Positions 39,904 through 47,810 of a stretch of 64,000 bases of DNA are shown here, one piece after another. The notes beneath the pieces were generated by a model, which was not told where the DNA came from, ran no database searches, and worked only from the letters and a program-made list of their open reading frames with translations. The position numbers and the translations under genes were made by a program. The number at the start of each line of letters is the position of its first letter. The stretch's first letter is position 1. The stretch comes from Pseudomonas sp. GD03944. GTDB lineage: Bacteria > Pseudomonadota > Gammaproteobacteria > Pseudomonadales > Pseudomonadaceae. Location of the stretch: NCBI RefSeq assembly GCF_029839275.1, contig NZ_JAOCAH010000006.1:186001-250000 (forward strand), written 5' to 3'.

Positions 39904-41238
39904 CTACACGGCGTCACCTTCGTTGGCGACAAACAGCACCACTTGCCAGGGACTGTTGCCTTGTCCTTGCCCGGACGAAACGATGTGCAGCGGCTGGGCG
40001 GGATCGAACCACTCCCCGGCCGCCTGCACCACGAAAATCCGCGTGTCGTCGCCCACCCCGTAGGCCACCTGCTCGCGCCGGCCCATGGCCTGGTGCGGCA
40101 CGCCGCTCATGCGCTGACGCACGAGGGTCGGAATGTGGCTGGCCGAGGCGATCACCGCCCTGCCCAGCCATTCCGACGCCGCCTGTTCATGGCTGCCGGC
40201 CGGCATGCGCAGGCCGATCACCAGGCGCTGGCGGCGCTGTTCGCCGTCCGGCAGCTGGATGCTGAAACGCGACCCCTCCTGGTGGAACGGCAGGCTGCGG
40301 TACCCGGCGCGAATCAGCTCCAGGGTCATGCCGAGCCACTCGAGCACCGGGTCGTAACTCTTCTGCAGGTCGAGAAAATCCAGGGCGGGGAATGCCGGCA
40401 CCCCGGCCGTCAGGTCCAGTGCGCACCAGTTGCCAGCCATGCCGGTCAGCAGGCCATACAGGGCATCGGGGGACGCGACGCGGCTGTTGAGTGCCGCTTC
40501 GACTTCCGGCAACCGCGCCCACAGGGCAGCCAGTTGGCGGCGAATTTCGTCGATATCGTCATCATTGGCGGCTTGCTGCGCATGCCGCAGGCGGCCGGCG
40601 AGAAACATGCATTTCTCCCGCGCCCGAGCACAGAGGGTCACCACCTTGCGCCCCAGCACCGACTCGGGCAGCACCCGGGGCGTCGGCGCCACGTAGGGCA
40701 ACTGGGTATACCCGCCACCCTCTTTGCCGATCTTCAGCAGCGGCAGGTACACCGCGTCGGCCTTCTGCGCCTCGGGAATCAACCGCAGGTTGGGTCGCCA
40801 CACGGTGATGGCTTCGGGGTGTTGGCCGCTGGCCAGATCGGGCAGCGCTTCGCTGACCGACGACTGCATGCGGCCCTTGAGCGGCACCAGTTGCCCGGCG
40901 CGCCACAGGGGGTTGATGGCCAGCCCAACGGTGACCATGGCATTCACCGAGGCATCGATGGCCGGTGCGATATCCAGCTCCAGCGGCGCGTCCACCCCTG
41001 GTGTCACCATCACCGGCAGGCCGTCGGGCAGCACCGCCTTCAACGCCAGCACCCGCACGCGGCCGGCGCACAGGGCCACCGGGTCGAGATCGAGCTCGGA
41101 AACGCCCCAGAACAGCGGATTACCGGCCTGGGCCAGGTGCGCGGTCAGGGCTTCGGCGCGCAGCCCCTGCAGCTGGAAGTGCTGGGGCAGCAGTTGCATG
41201 CCCTCATGCCAGCAGACCGCGTCAGGTAGAACACTCAT
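39904..41238 (-). CDS. tssK: T6SS baseplate adaptor TssK
   Basis: A 444-residue protein beginning with the family hallmark VCWHEGMQLLPQHFQLQ (residues 8-24). TssK trimers link the TssEFG wedge to TssL/TssM. The length is normal. Conserved LPYVAPTPRVLPES is near the middle, and the C-terminal receptor-like domain is present. The gap to tssL is 18 bp and to tssJ 45 bp. Confidence 0.95.
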   Translation of the reverse strand: MSVLPDAVCWHEGMQLLPQHFQLQGLRAEALTAHLAQAGNPLFWGVSELDLDPVALCAGRVRVLALKAVLPDGLPVMVTPGVDAPLELDIAPAIDASVNAMVTVGLAINPLWRAGQLVPLKGRMQSSVSEALPDLASGQHPEAITVWRPNLRLIPEAQKADAVYLPLLKIGKEGGGYTQLPYVAPTPRVLPESVLGRKVVTLCARAREKCMFLAGRLRHAQQAANDDDIDEIRRQLAALWARLPEVEAALNSRVASPDALYGLLTGMAGNWCALDLTAGVPAFPALDFLDLQKSYDPVLEWLGMTLELIRAGYRSLPFHQEGSRFSIQLPDGEQRRQRLVIGLRMPAGSHEQAASEWLGRAVIASASHIPTLVRQRMSGVPHQAMGRREQVAYGVGDDTRIFVVQAAGEWFDPAQPLHIVSSGQGQGNSPWQVVLFVANEGDAV

Positions 41239-41283
41239 ACCACTCCCCTCGACATCCGATGTGGTGCCCGGTGGGGCACGGGG

Positions 41284-41760
41284 TCAACGCTGGTCGTCAC
41301 CCAGCAAGCGCATGTCCCTGCTTTCGAAGCGCAGCCACACCTTGTGCTGTTCGCCAAGGCGCAGCCGATGAACACCGGGTGTGTTATAGCCGGCAAAGAC
41401 CAAAAGTCCAGCCGCGGCCTCGCCGCCAAGCGGAAAGTCGTCCGACTCCATGAACTGGCCCGGCACCAGTTCCAGGCTCCAGATCGACATGAGTTCGCGG
41501 TAGTCGCGCTGGTACTGCTCGCGCTCGGCGAACCACTGCCGCGCGGGGATGGCGGCCAGCAGCTTGAGCAGATCGGCGTCCTTCACCGCAATGAAATCCA
41601 CGGCGATCGGCGAGTCGTTGTTGGCCCGTGGCGCGACGTCCAGGATCAGCCTGTCCAGCTCTACCCTGGGGCTTCTCCAGGAGCAGGCGGTCAGCACAGC
41701 GACCGCGACGACACCGATCAGAACCCTGAAAAAAATCGTTCGTCCCTGCTTCATGCGCAT
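41284..41760 (-). CDS. tssJ: T6SS outer-membrane lipoprotein TssJ
   Basis: A 158-residue lipoprotein. The signal peptide ends in the lipobox VLTA|C, with Cys26 as the lipidated residue. The mature beta-sandwich contains RVELDRLILDVAPRANNDSPIAVDFIAV, typical of TssJ. A second ATG two codons in (MKQGR) has GGATG upstream and may be the true start. It is first in the leftward operon, divergent from tssB. Confidence 0.92.
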   Translation of the reverse strand: MRMKQGRTIFFRVLIGVVAVAVLTACSWRSPRVELDRLILDVAPRANNDSPIAVDFIAVKDADLLKLLAAIPARQWFAEREQYQRDYRELMSIWSLELVPGQFMESDDFPLGGEAAAGLLVFAGYNTPGVHRLRLGEQHKVWLRFESRDMRLLGDDQR

Positions 41761-41970
41761 CCAAAATTTTCAATTTGCATTTTTATAGACCTGTTCTAGC
41801 GTCTTTGGTAGTTCGTCGGCCGGCTCGCTCGGCACCGCGAATCAGAGGGATCGCCAAGGACCGGGATCGTGTAGCTGCGAGCACCGTCACTCCCGCGATC
41901 CGGCAAGGGAGTGCGATGACCAGGGAAACCGATGCATTGCGCTCGAATCATGCATCGGAGCCCCATCGCC
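41761..41970. promoter_or_regulatory. Divergent tssJ-tssB control region with GGA-rich leader and hairpin
   Basis: The tssJ side is AT-rich (41761-41790), including a TATAAAA-like stretch on the minus strand. On the tssB side, the inverted repeat CACTCCC-N12-GGGAGTG (41888-41913) lies about 57 nt before the start codon. GGA occurs repeatedly between 41855 and 41960 (in GAGGGAT, AAGGACC, CCGGGAT, AAGGGAG, CAGGGAA and TCGGAGC), the type of leader bound by RsmA/CsrA proteins. No clear -35/-10 pair was assigned. Confidence 0.4.
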
Positions 41971-42519
41971 ATGGCTGAAAGCACCCAGCACAAGCTAGAC
42001 CGGATTCGCCCGCCCCGCGTCCAGATCACCTACGACGTCGAGATCGGCGATGCCATCGAGAAGAAGGAATTGCCGCTGGTCGTCGGCATCCTTGCCGACC
42101 TCTCCGGCAAGCCGGACACCCCCCTGCCGAAAGTCGCCGAACGGCGCTTCATCGAAATCGACCGGGACAACTTCAACGACGTCCTCGCCTCCATCGCCCC
42201 CCGCGCCGCGGTCCAGGTCGACAACACCATCAGCGGTGACGACAGCAAGCTGAACGTCGAGCTGCGCTTCAACCACATCGACGACTTCGACCCGGTGAGC
42301 ATCGTCACCCAGGTCACCCCGCTGCGGCGCCTGTACGAAGCCCGCCAGCGCCTGCGCGACCTGCTGACCAAGCTCGACGGCAACGATGACCTCGACAAGC
42401 TGCTGCAGGACGTCGTGGCCAACACCGAAGGCCTGCAGGAAATCAAATCCGCCGCCCCGAAACCCGCCGAGGCCGCCCCGGCCGCTGACGGTGAAGCGCC
42501 TGCCGAACCACAAGCCTGA
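41971..42519 (+). CDS. tssB: T6SS contractile sheath small subunit TssB
   Basis: A 182-residue sheath protein (VipA/HsiB) that interlocks with TssC. It has the family start AESTQHKLDRIRPPRVQITYDVEIGDA, and ELPLVVGILADLSG follows. The C-terminal tail is rich in Ala/Pro/Glu. The start was set at MAESTQ, with a GGAG about 10 nt upstream; the 13 upstream open codons include two other ATGs but are not conserved. It is first in the rightward operon. Confidence 0.95.
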   Translation: MAESTQHKLDRIRPPRVQITYDVEIGDAIEKKELPLVVGILADLSGKPDTPLPKVAERRFIEIDRDNFNDVLASIAPRAAVQVDNTISGDDSKLNVELRFNHIDDFDPVSIVTQVTPLRRLYEARQRLRDLLTKLDGNDDLDKLLQDVVANTEGLQEIKSAAPKPAEAAPAADGEAPAEPQA

Positions 42520-42548
42520 TCCCCACCCGTCTTCAAGGAGGATTCGCC

Positions 42549-44030
42549 GTGCCCAAGTCCAGTGAAAGCAAATCCAGCGAAAGTACGACCCAGACTCTGT
42601 CCCTGCTCGACCGCATCATCGCCGAAGGCCGCATGGCCCACGATGACAGCCAGCAGGACTACGCCCGCGACATGCTCGCGGAATTCGCCACCCAGGTACT
42701 CGACGAAGGCATGGCCATCGACAAGGACACCGTGGCGATGATCAACGACCGCATCAGCCAGATCGACGTGCTGATCAGCGACCAGCTCAACCAGATTCTC
42801 CACCACCCCGAGGTGCAGAAACTCGAAGCCTCCTGGCGCGGCCTGCACATGCTGGTGCAGAACACCGAGACCAGCACCCGCCTGAAACTGCGCCTGCTCA
42901 ACGTCAGCCAGAAAGAGCTGCAGACCGACCTGGAAAAGGCCGTCGAATTCGACCAGAGCGCGCTGTTCAAGAAGATCTACGAAGAAGAGTACGGCACCTT
43001 CGGCGGGCACCCGTTCAGCCTGCTGGTCGGCGACTACACCTTCGGCCGTCACCCGCAGGACATCGGCCTGCTGGAAAAACTCTCGAACGTCGCCGCCGCG
43101 GCCCACGCCCCCTTCATCGCCGCCGCCAGCCCGCGCCTGTTCGACATGAACAGCTTCACCGAGCTGGCCGTGCCCCGTGACCTGGCGAAGATCTTCGAGA
43201 GCCAGGAACTGATCAAGTGGCGCTCGTTCCGCGAGAGCGAAGATTCGCGCTACGTCTCCCTGGTGCTGCCGAACTTCCTCCTGCGCCTGCCCTACGGGCC
43301 GGAAACCCTGCCGGTGGAAGGCATCAACTACGTCGAAGACGTCAACGGCACCGACCACGGCAAATACCTGTGGGGCAATGCCGCCTGGGCCATGACCCAG
43401 CGCATCACCGAGGCCTTCGCCCTGTACGGCTGGTGCGCGGCGATCCGCGGTGCCGAAGGCGGCGGCGCGGTGGAAGGCCTGCCGGCCCACACCTTCCGCA
43501 CCAGTTCCGGCGACATTTCCCTGAAATGCCCGACCGAAGTGGCGATCACCGACCGCCGCGAGAAGGAGCTCAACGACCTGGGCTTCATCGCCCTGTGCCA
43601 CAAGAAGAACAGCGACGTGGCGGTGTTCTTCGGCGGCCAGACCATCAACAAGGCCAAGCTCTACAACACCAACGAGGCCAACGCCAACGCGCGTATCTCG
43701 GCCATGCTGCCGTACGTGCTCGCCGCCTCGCGCTTCGCGCACTACCTGAAGGTGATCATGCGCGACAAGGTCGGCAGCTTCATGACCCGCGACAACGTGC
43801 AGACCTACCTCAACAACTGGATCGCCGACTACGTGCTGATCAACGACAACGCGCCCCAGGCCATCAAGGCGCAGTACCCGCTGCGCGAGGCCCGGGTCGA
43901 CGTGTCGGAAGTCGCCGGCAAACCGGGGGCCTACCGTGCCACGGTGTTCCTGAGGCCGCACTTCCAGCTGGAAGAGCTGACCGCCTCGATCCGCCTGGTC
44001 GCCGAGCTGCCGCCACCGGTGGCGGCATAA
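42549..44030 (+). CDS. tssC: T6SS contractile sheath large subunit TssC
   Basis: A 493-residue sheath protein (VipB/HsiC) recycled by ClpV. Family features include HPEVQKLEASWRGLHMLVQNTET near residues 80-105, LVGDYTFG, and the C-terminal RDNVQTYLNNWIADYV. Translation starts at GTG after a strong AAGGAGG site. A short hairpin lies between it and hcp. Confidence 0.96.
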   Translation: MPKSSESKSSESTTQTLSLLDRIIAEGRMAHDDSQQDYARDMLAEFATQVLDEGMAIDKDTVAMINDRISQIDVLISDQLNQILHHPEVQKLEASWRGLHMLVQNTETSTRLKLRLLNVSQKELQTDLEKAVEFDQSALFKKIYEEEYGTFGGHPFSLLVGDYTFGRHPQDIGLLEKLSNVAAAAHAPFIAAASPRLFDMNSFTELAVPRDLAKIFESQELIKWRSFRESEDSRYVSLVLPNFLLRLPYGPETLPVEGINYVEDVNGTDHGKYLWGNAAWAMTQRITEAFALYGWCAAIRGAEGGGAVEGLPAHTFRTSSGDISLKCPTEVAITDRREKELNDLGFIALCHKKNSDVAVFFGGQTINKAKLYNTNEANANARISAMLPYVLAASRFAHYLKVIMRDKVGSFMTRDNVQTYLNNWIADYVLINDNAPQAIKAQYPLREARVDVSEVAGKPGAYRATVFLRPHFQLEELTASIRLVAELPPPVAA

Positions 44031-44039
44031 GGCCTGTTC

Positions 44040-44061
44040 CCCCCGCCGCCAACGGCGGGGG
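44040..44061 (+). other. Stem-loop between tssC and hcp
   Basis: A 9-bp GC stem (CCCCCGCCG/CGGCGGGGG) with a 4-nt loop CCAA occupies the 70-bp tssC-hcp spacer. There is no T-run, so an mRNA-stabilising or processing role, giving extra hcp transcript, is more likely than full termination. Confidence 0.55.
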
Positions 44062-44100
44062 CTCCCCTAGCGCGACCCCATTACCCAGGAGTTTCAAGCG

Positions 44101-44601
44101 ATGGATGCGATCATTCTCGACCTCGGCGGCGACATCAAGGGCGACTGCCTGCTCGAGGGCTACACCGACAAGATCGAACTGATGTCCTACAGCCACAACG
44201 TGGCCATGCAGGTTACCAACGACGTCAGCAACTCGGAGCGCACCTCCGGCAAACCCCACATCGGCGAGTTCACCGTCACCAAGTTCATCGACACCTCGAC
44301 CCCGTCGCTGAACGAGTTCTGCTGCGCCGGCAAGCCCCTGCCGGAGGTGAAGGTCACCATCGGCCGCAACGCTGCCGAAGGCGATGGCAAGATCCTGCCG
44401 TTCATCGTCTACACCCTCAACAACGTGGTGTTCTCCAACGTCAGCGTCAGTGGCGGTGCTGGCGGCAAGCCGGTGGAAACCCTGTCGATGAACTTCACCA
44501 AGATCAAGTGGGAGCTGACCGCCCAGAAGGACGATGGCTCCAAGGAAGGCACCGCCGCGTCCACCTGGGACCTGGCCGCCAACAAACTCATCAAAGCCTG
44601 A
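44101..44601 (+). CDS. hcp: T6SS inner tube protein Hcp (TssD)
   Basis: A 166-residue Hcp with the normal beta-barrel fold and family motifs (DIKGDCLLEGYTDKIELMSYSHNV near residues 11-34; VTKFIDTSTPSLNEFCCAGKP). Hexamers stack to form the expelled tube and carry small effectors. An AGGAG site is 7-8 nt upstream. It sits inside the sheath/baseplate operon, as in the H3-T6SS. Confidence 0.96.
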   Translation: MDAIILDLGGDIKGDCLLEGYTDKIELMSYSHNVAMQVTNDVSNSERTSGKPHIGEFTVTKFIDTSTPSLNEFCCAGKPLPEVKVTIGRNAAEGDGKILPFIVYTLNNVVFSNVSVSGGAGGKPVETLSMNFTKIKWELTAQKDDGSKEGTAASTWDLAANKLIKA

Positions 44602-44613
44602 TCCGGCTTCGTC

Positions 44614-45054
44614 ATGCGCCTTGTCGACCCGGGTTTCCAGCCGCCGCTGTTCGAGCGCCTGGCCGCTGGCGAAGAGACGGTATTCGACCAGGATGCCCTG
44701 GCCGACTCGGTGCGCATCGAACTGCTGCGACTGCTCAACACCCGGCGGGCTCCGCGCCCGCCGGGCACCGCCCTGACCATTCTCGACTACGGCATCGGTG
44801 ACTGGACCGCCCTGCAGGCCCAGCGCCTGGACGACCGCCGCCTGCTGACCCGGGACATCCGCAACGCCATCCAGCACTTCGAACCGCGCCTGCAGCTCAG
44901 CGACGTCGACGTGCAGGTCGCCCCCGACCAGCAACGCCTGCGCATCCACCTCAACGGCGCATTGCGCAGCGGCACCCGCCACTGGCCGGTGACCTTCATC
45001 CTCGAAGACCTGGCGGACACCTGGGAGGTGCGCCATGAGCGACTCGATCGATGA
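44614..45054 (+). CDS. tssE: T6SS baseplate wedge protein TssE (gp25-like)
   Basis: A 146-residue gp25-like protein that initiates sheath polymerisation. The conserved EPRLQLSDVDVQ stretch is near residues 90-101, and RDIRNAIQHF lies just before it. It follows hcp by 12 bp, and its 3' end overlaps tssF by 20 bp. Confidence 0.94.
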   Translation: MRLVDPGFQPPLFERLAAGEETVFDQDALADSVRIELLRLLNTRRAPRPPGTALTILDYGIGDWTALQAQRLDDRRLLTRDIRNAIQHFEPRLQLSDVDVQVAPDQQRLRIHLNGALRSGTRHWPVTFILEDLADTWEVRHERLDR

Positions 45055-46828
45055 CCACCTGCTCGACTACTACCAGCGCGAACTGACCTGGCTGCGGCAT
45101 GCCGGCGCCAGCTTCGCCAGCCGCTACCCCAAGGTGGCGCGGCGCCTGGAACTGGCCCCCGGCGAATGCCCGGACCCCCACGTCGAACGCCTGCTCGAAG
45201 GTTTCTCGCTGCTCGCCGCCCGCCTGCAACGTCGCCTCGATGACGACTACGCCGAATTCAGCGACGCCCTGCTCGAACAGCTCTACCCCCTGGCCCTGCG
45301 CCCGCTGCCGTCCTGCGCCATCGTGCAGTTCGAGCCGGACCCGACCAAGGGCAACCTCGCCGAGGGCTATCACCTACCCCGCGACACCCCGCTGTTCGTC
45401 ACCACCAGCAGCGGCGCCAGCATCCACTTTCGCAGCACCGCCGACACCACCCTGTGGCCGCTGACCATCAGCGAAGCGGTGCTGCTCGACACCGACGAGA
45501 CCCAGGCCCTGGCCGGCGTCGCCCACGCCGGCTCGGCCCTGCGCCTGACCCTGCGCTGCATGGCCGGCGTGACCTGGCCGGAACTCACCCTGGACAGCCT
45601 GCGCCTGCACCTTGCCGCCTCGCCGGTGGTCAACGCCGCCCTCTACGACCTGATCGCCGCCCACACCGTGCAGGTGCTGTGTGGCCCGGCCGGCAGCACG
45701 CCCCAGGTACAGACGGGCCTGCCCGAGGTGGTGGGCTTTACCAGCGACGAAGCCCTGCTGCCGGACGAAAGCGGCCTGCACCCGGGCCTGCGGTTACTGG
45801 CCGAATACTTCGCCTTCCCGGACAAGTTCGCCTTCTTCGATGTACCGCTGCGTGCGCCGGCCACCGAAGACGAAGAGGTCTACCTGTACTTGGTCTTCGA
45901 CCGCACCCCGGGCAAGCGCCTGCACCTGCAACCCAGCGACATCGCCCTGGGCTGCGCGCCGGTGATCAACCTGTTCCCCCGCACCTCGGAACCGCTGCGC
46001 CCGGACGGCACCCGCAGCGAGTACCGCCTGGTCGCCGACAGCCACCGCGAGAACAGCGTGGAAATCCACAGCATCCACACCCTGCGCGCCAGCTCGCCGT
46101 CCGGCGTGCATCGGGTACCGGCCTACTACGGCTACCAGCACGGCTCCGGCGACAACCGCCTGTACTGGCACGCCCGGCGCATCACCGGCCTGACGCCCAA
46201 CCGCCTGGGCAGCGACGTGTTGCTGAGCCTGGTGGACACCCATTTCGACCCGCTGCAGGACGCCCCGGAATACAGCCTGACCGCCGAACTGCTGTGCACC
46301 AACCGCCACCTCGCCGAATCCCTCGGTGCCGGTACCCGCCTGAGCTTCGAACGTCCCGGCCCGGTCGCCATCGCCCGTCTGCGCAACCCGCCCACCCCGC
46401 AGAGCCTGCCTCGCCTGAGCGGCGAGTCACGCTGGCGCCTGGTGTCGCAGCTGACCCTCAATCATCTGTCCCTGGTGGAAGGCGCCCAGGCCCTGAGTGC
46501 CCTCAAGGAAATGCTCGGCCTGCACAACCTGCGCGACGAAGCCAGCGCGCGCCGGCAGATCGACGGCCTGCTGGCACTGGACAGCGACCGTGTCGTCGCC
46601 CGGGTCGGCGAAGACGCCTGGCGCGGCTGGCGCAACGGCCTGGAAGTCCGCATCCAGCTCGACCCGCAACACTTCGTCGGCAGCAGCGCGGTGCTGTTCT
46701 CCGGCGTGCTGGCGCAGTTCTTCTCGCTCTATGCCACTGCCAACCGTTTCGTCAGCACCGTACTGGTTCAAGCCGACAAGGAGATCAAGACGTGGCAACC
46801 ACAAGCCGGAATGCCGCTCGTACTCTGA
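45035..46828 (+). CDS. tssF: T6SS baseplate wedge protein TssF
   Basis: A 597-residue protein of normal TssF length (gp6-like). The N-terminal DDHLLDYYQRELTWLRHAGASFASRYPKVARRLEL and the ECPDPHVERLLEGFSLLAARLQRRLDDDY signature are diagnostic. It builds the (TssF)2-TssG wedge. It overlaps both tssE and tssG, indicating translational coupling. Confidence 0.96.
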   Translation: MSDSIDDHLLDYYQRELTWLRHAGASFASRYPKVARRLELAPGECPDPHVERLLEGFSLLAARLQRRLDDDYAEFSDALLEQLYPLALRPLPSCAIVQFEPDPTKGNLAEGYHLPRDTPLFVTTSSGASIHFRSTADTTLWPLTISEAVLLDTDETQALAGVAHAGSALRLTLRCMAGVTWPELTLDSLRLHLAASPVVNAALYDLIAAHTVQVLCGPAGSTPQVQTGLPEVVGFTSDEALLPDESGLHPGLRLLAEYFAFPDKFAFFDVPLRAPATEDEEVYLYLVFDRTPGKRLHLQPSDIALGCAPVINLFPRTSEPLRPDGTRSEYRLVADSHRENSVEIHSIHTLRASSPSGVHRVPAYYGYQHGSGDNRLYWHARRITGLTPNRLGSDVLLSLVDTHFDPLQDAPEYSLTAELLCTNRHLAESLGAGTRLSFERPGPVAIARLRNPPTPQSLPRLSGESRWRLVSQLTLNHLSLVEGAQALSALKEMLGLHNLRDEASARRQIDGLLALDSDRVVARVGEDAWRGWRNGLEVRIQLDPQHFVGSSAVLFSGVLAQFFSLYATANRFVSTVLVQADKEIKTWQPQAGMPLVL

Positions 46829-47808
46829 GCGCGCGCCTGCGCCACGAGCCGCAGGCGTTCGAGTTGCTGCAAGCGCTGCTGGTGCTGGAGCGCGAACAGC
46901 CGCGCGCCACCTCCCTGGGTTGCGGCACCTCGCCCCAGGCCGAGGCCATCCACCTGCGCGGCCCGCTGACCCCGCTGTTCGCCGCCAGCCAGGTGGAAAA
47001 CCTGGTGATCGAGGAAGACGGCAAGGCGCGCCTGACCACCCCGGTGTTCGGCCTCGGCGGCCCCGACGGCCCCCTGCCCTACGCCTACCAGGAGTGGCTG
47101 CAGCAGCGCGCCCGCGCCAAGGACCACGCACCGGCGGCCTTTCTCGACCTGTTCCAGCACCGCCTGCTGAGCATCCTCTACCGCGTGCTGCGCAAACACC
47201 GCATCGCCCTCGGTTTCACCGTGCCCAACGCCAGCCCGGTGCAGGACCAGTTGCGCGCCCTCACCGGCCTGCTGCCGAAAACCCTGCAGGAACGCCAGGC
47301 CCTCAGCGACTCAGCCGTGCTCTCGCGCAGCGTGCTGTTCATGGGCGGTCGCCGCTCGCTGGCAGGCTTCACCACCCTGGTTCGCCAGCACTTCGGCCAG
47401 CCGATCCAGGCCAGTGCCTACGAAGGCGCCTGGCGCAGCATTCCCCCTGCTAGCCGCAGTCGCCTGGGGCGCGGCGCGCGCAACCTGACCCTCGGGCGTA
47501 CCGCCATCGCCGGCACCCAGGTGTGGGATGAACACGCCGGCATCCGCCTGACCCTGGGCCCACTGGAGCACGAACAAGCCACGCGCTTCCTGCCGGATGG
47601 CGAGGCTCACCTGCAGCTCGCCAGCCTGGCCAGCTTCTACTTCGGCCCGGACATGGACTGCTCGCTGAGCCTGCTGGTCAAGGGCGCCGAGCCCCTGAGC
47701 CTGACGCGTGGCGGCGCACCGCGCCTGCGCTGGAACACCGGGCTGCAGACGCACACCAGCGACGGCACCTACCGCATCGACACCCGTCTGCGCACGGCGG
47801 AGGCCTGA
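46792..47808 (+). CDS. tssG: T6SS baseplate wedge protein TssG
   Basis: A 338-residue TssG. The conserved HEPQAFELLQALLVLERE lies at residues 18-35, and the PLPYAYQEWLQQRARAKDHAPAAFLDLFQHRLLS segment follows near residues 97-130. Start is a GTG with AAGGAG 10 nt upstream inside the end of tssF, giving a 37-bp overlap; the frame upstream belongs to a shadow of tssF. Confidence 0.94.
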   Translation: MATTSRNAARTLSARLRHEPQAFELLQALLVLEREQPRATSLGCGTSPQAEAIHLRGPLTPLFAASQVENLVIEEDGKARLTTPVFGLGGPDGPLPYAYQEWLQQRARAKDHAPAAFLDLFQHRLLSILYRVLRKHRIALGFTVPNASPVQDQLRALTGLLPKTLQERQALSDSAVLSRSVLFMGGRRSLAGFTTLVRQHFGQPIQASAYEGAWRSIPPASRSRLGRGARNLTLGRTAIAGTQVWDEHAGIRLTLGPLEHEQATRFLPDGEAHLQLASLASFYFGPDMDCSLSLLVKGAEPLSLTRGGAPRLRWNTGLQTHTSDGTYRIDTRLRTAEA

Positions 47809-47810
47809 GC

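Noticed and set aside
41806..41820. TGG-N10-GC spacing upstream of tssB, possible sigma-54 promoter
   Set aside because: Only the GG and GC doublets fit; the rest of the -24 and -12 blocks do not match the consensus.
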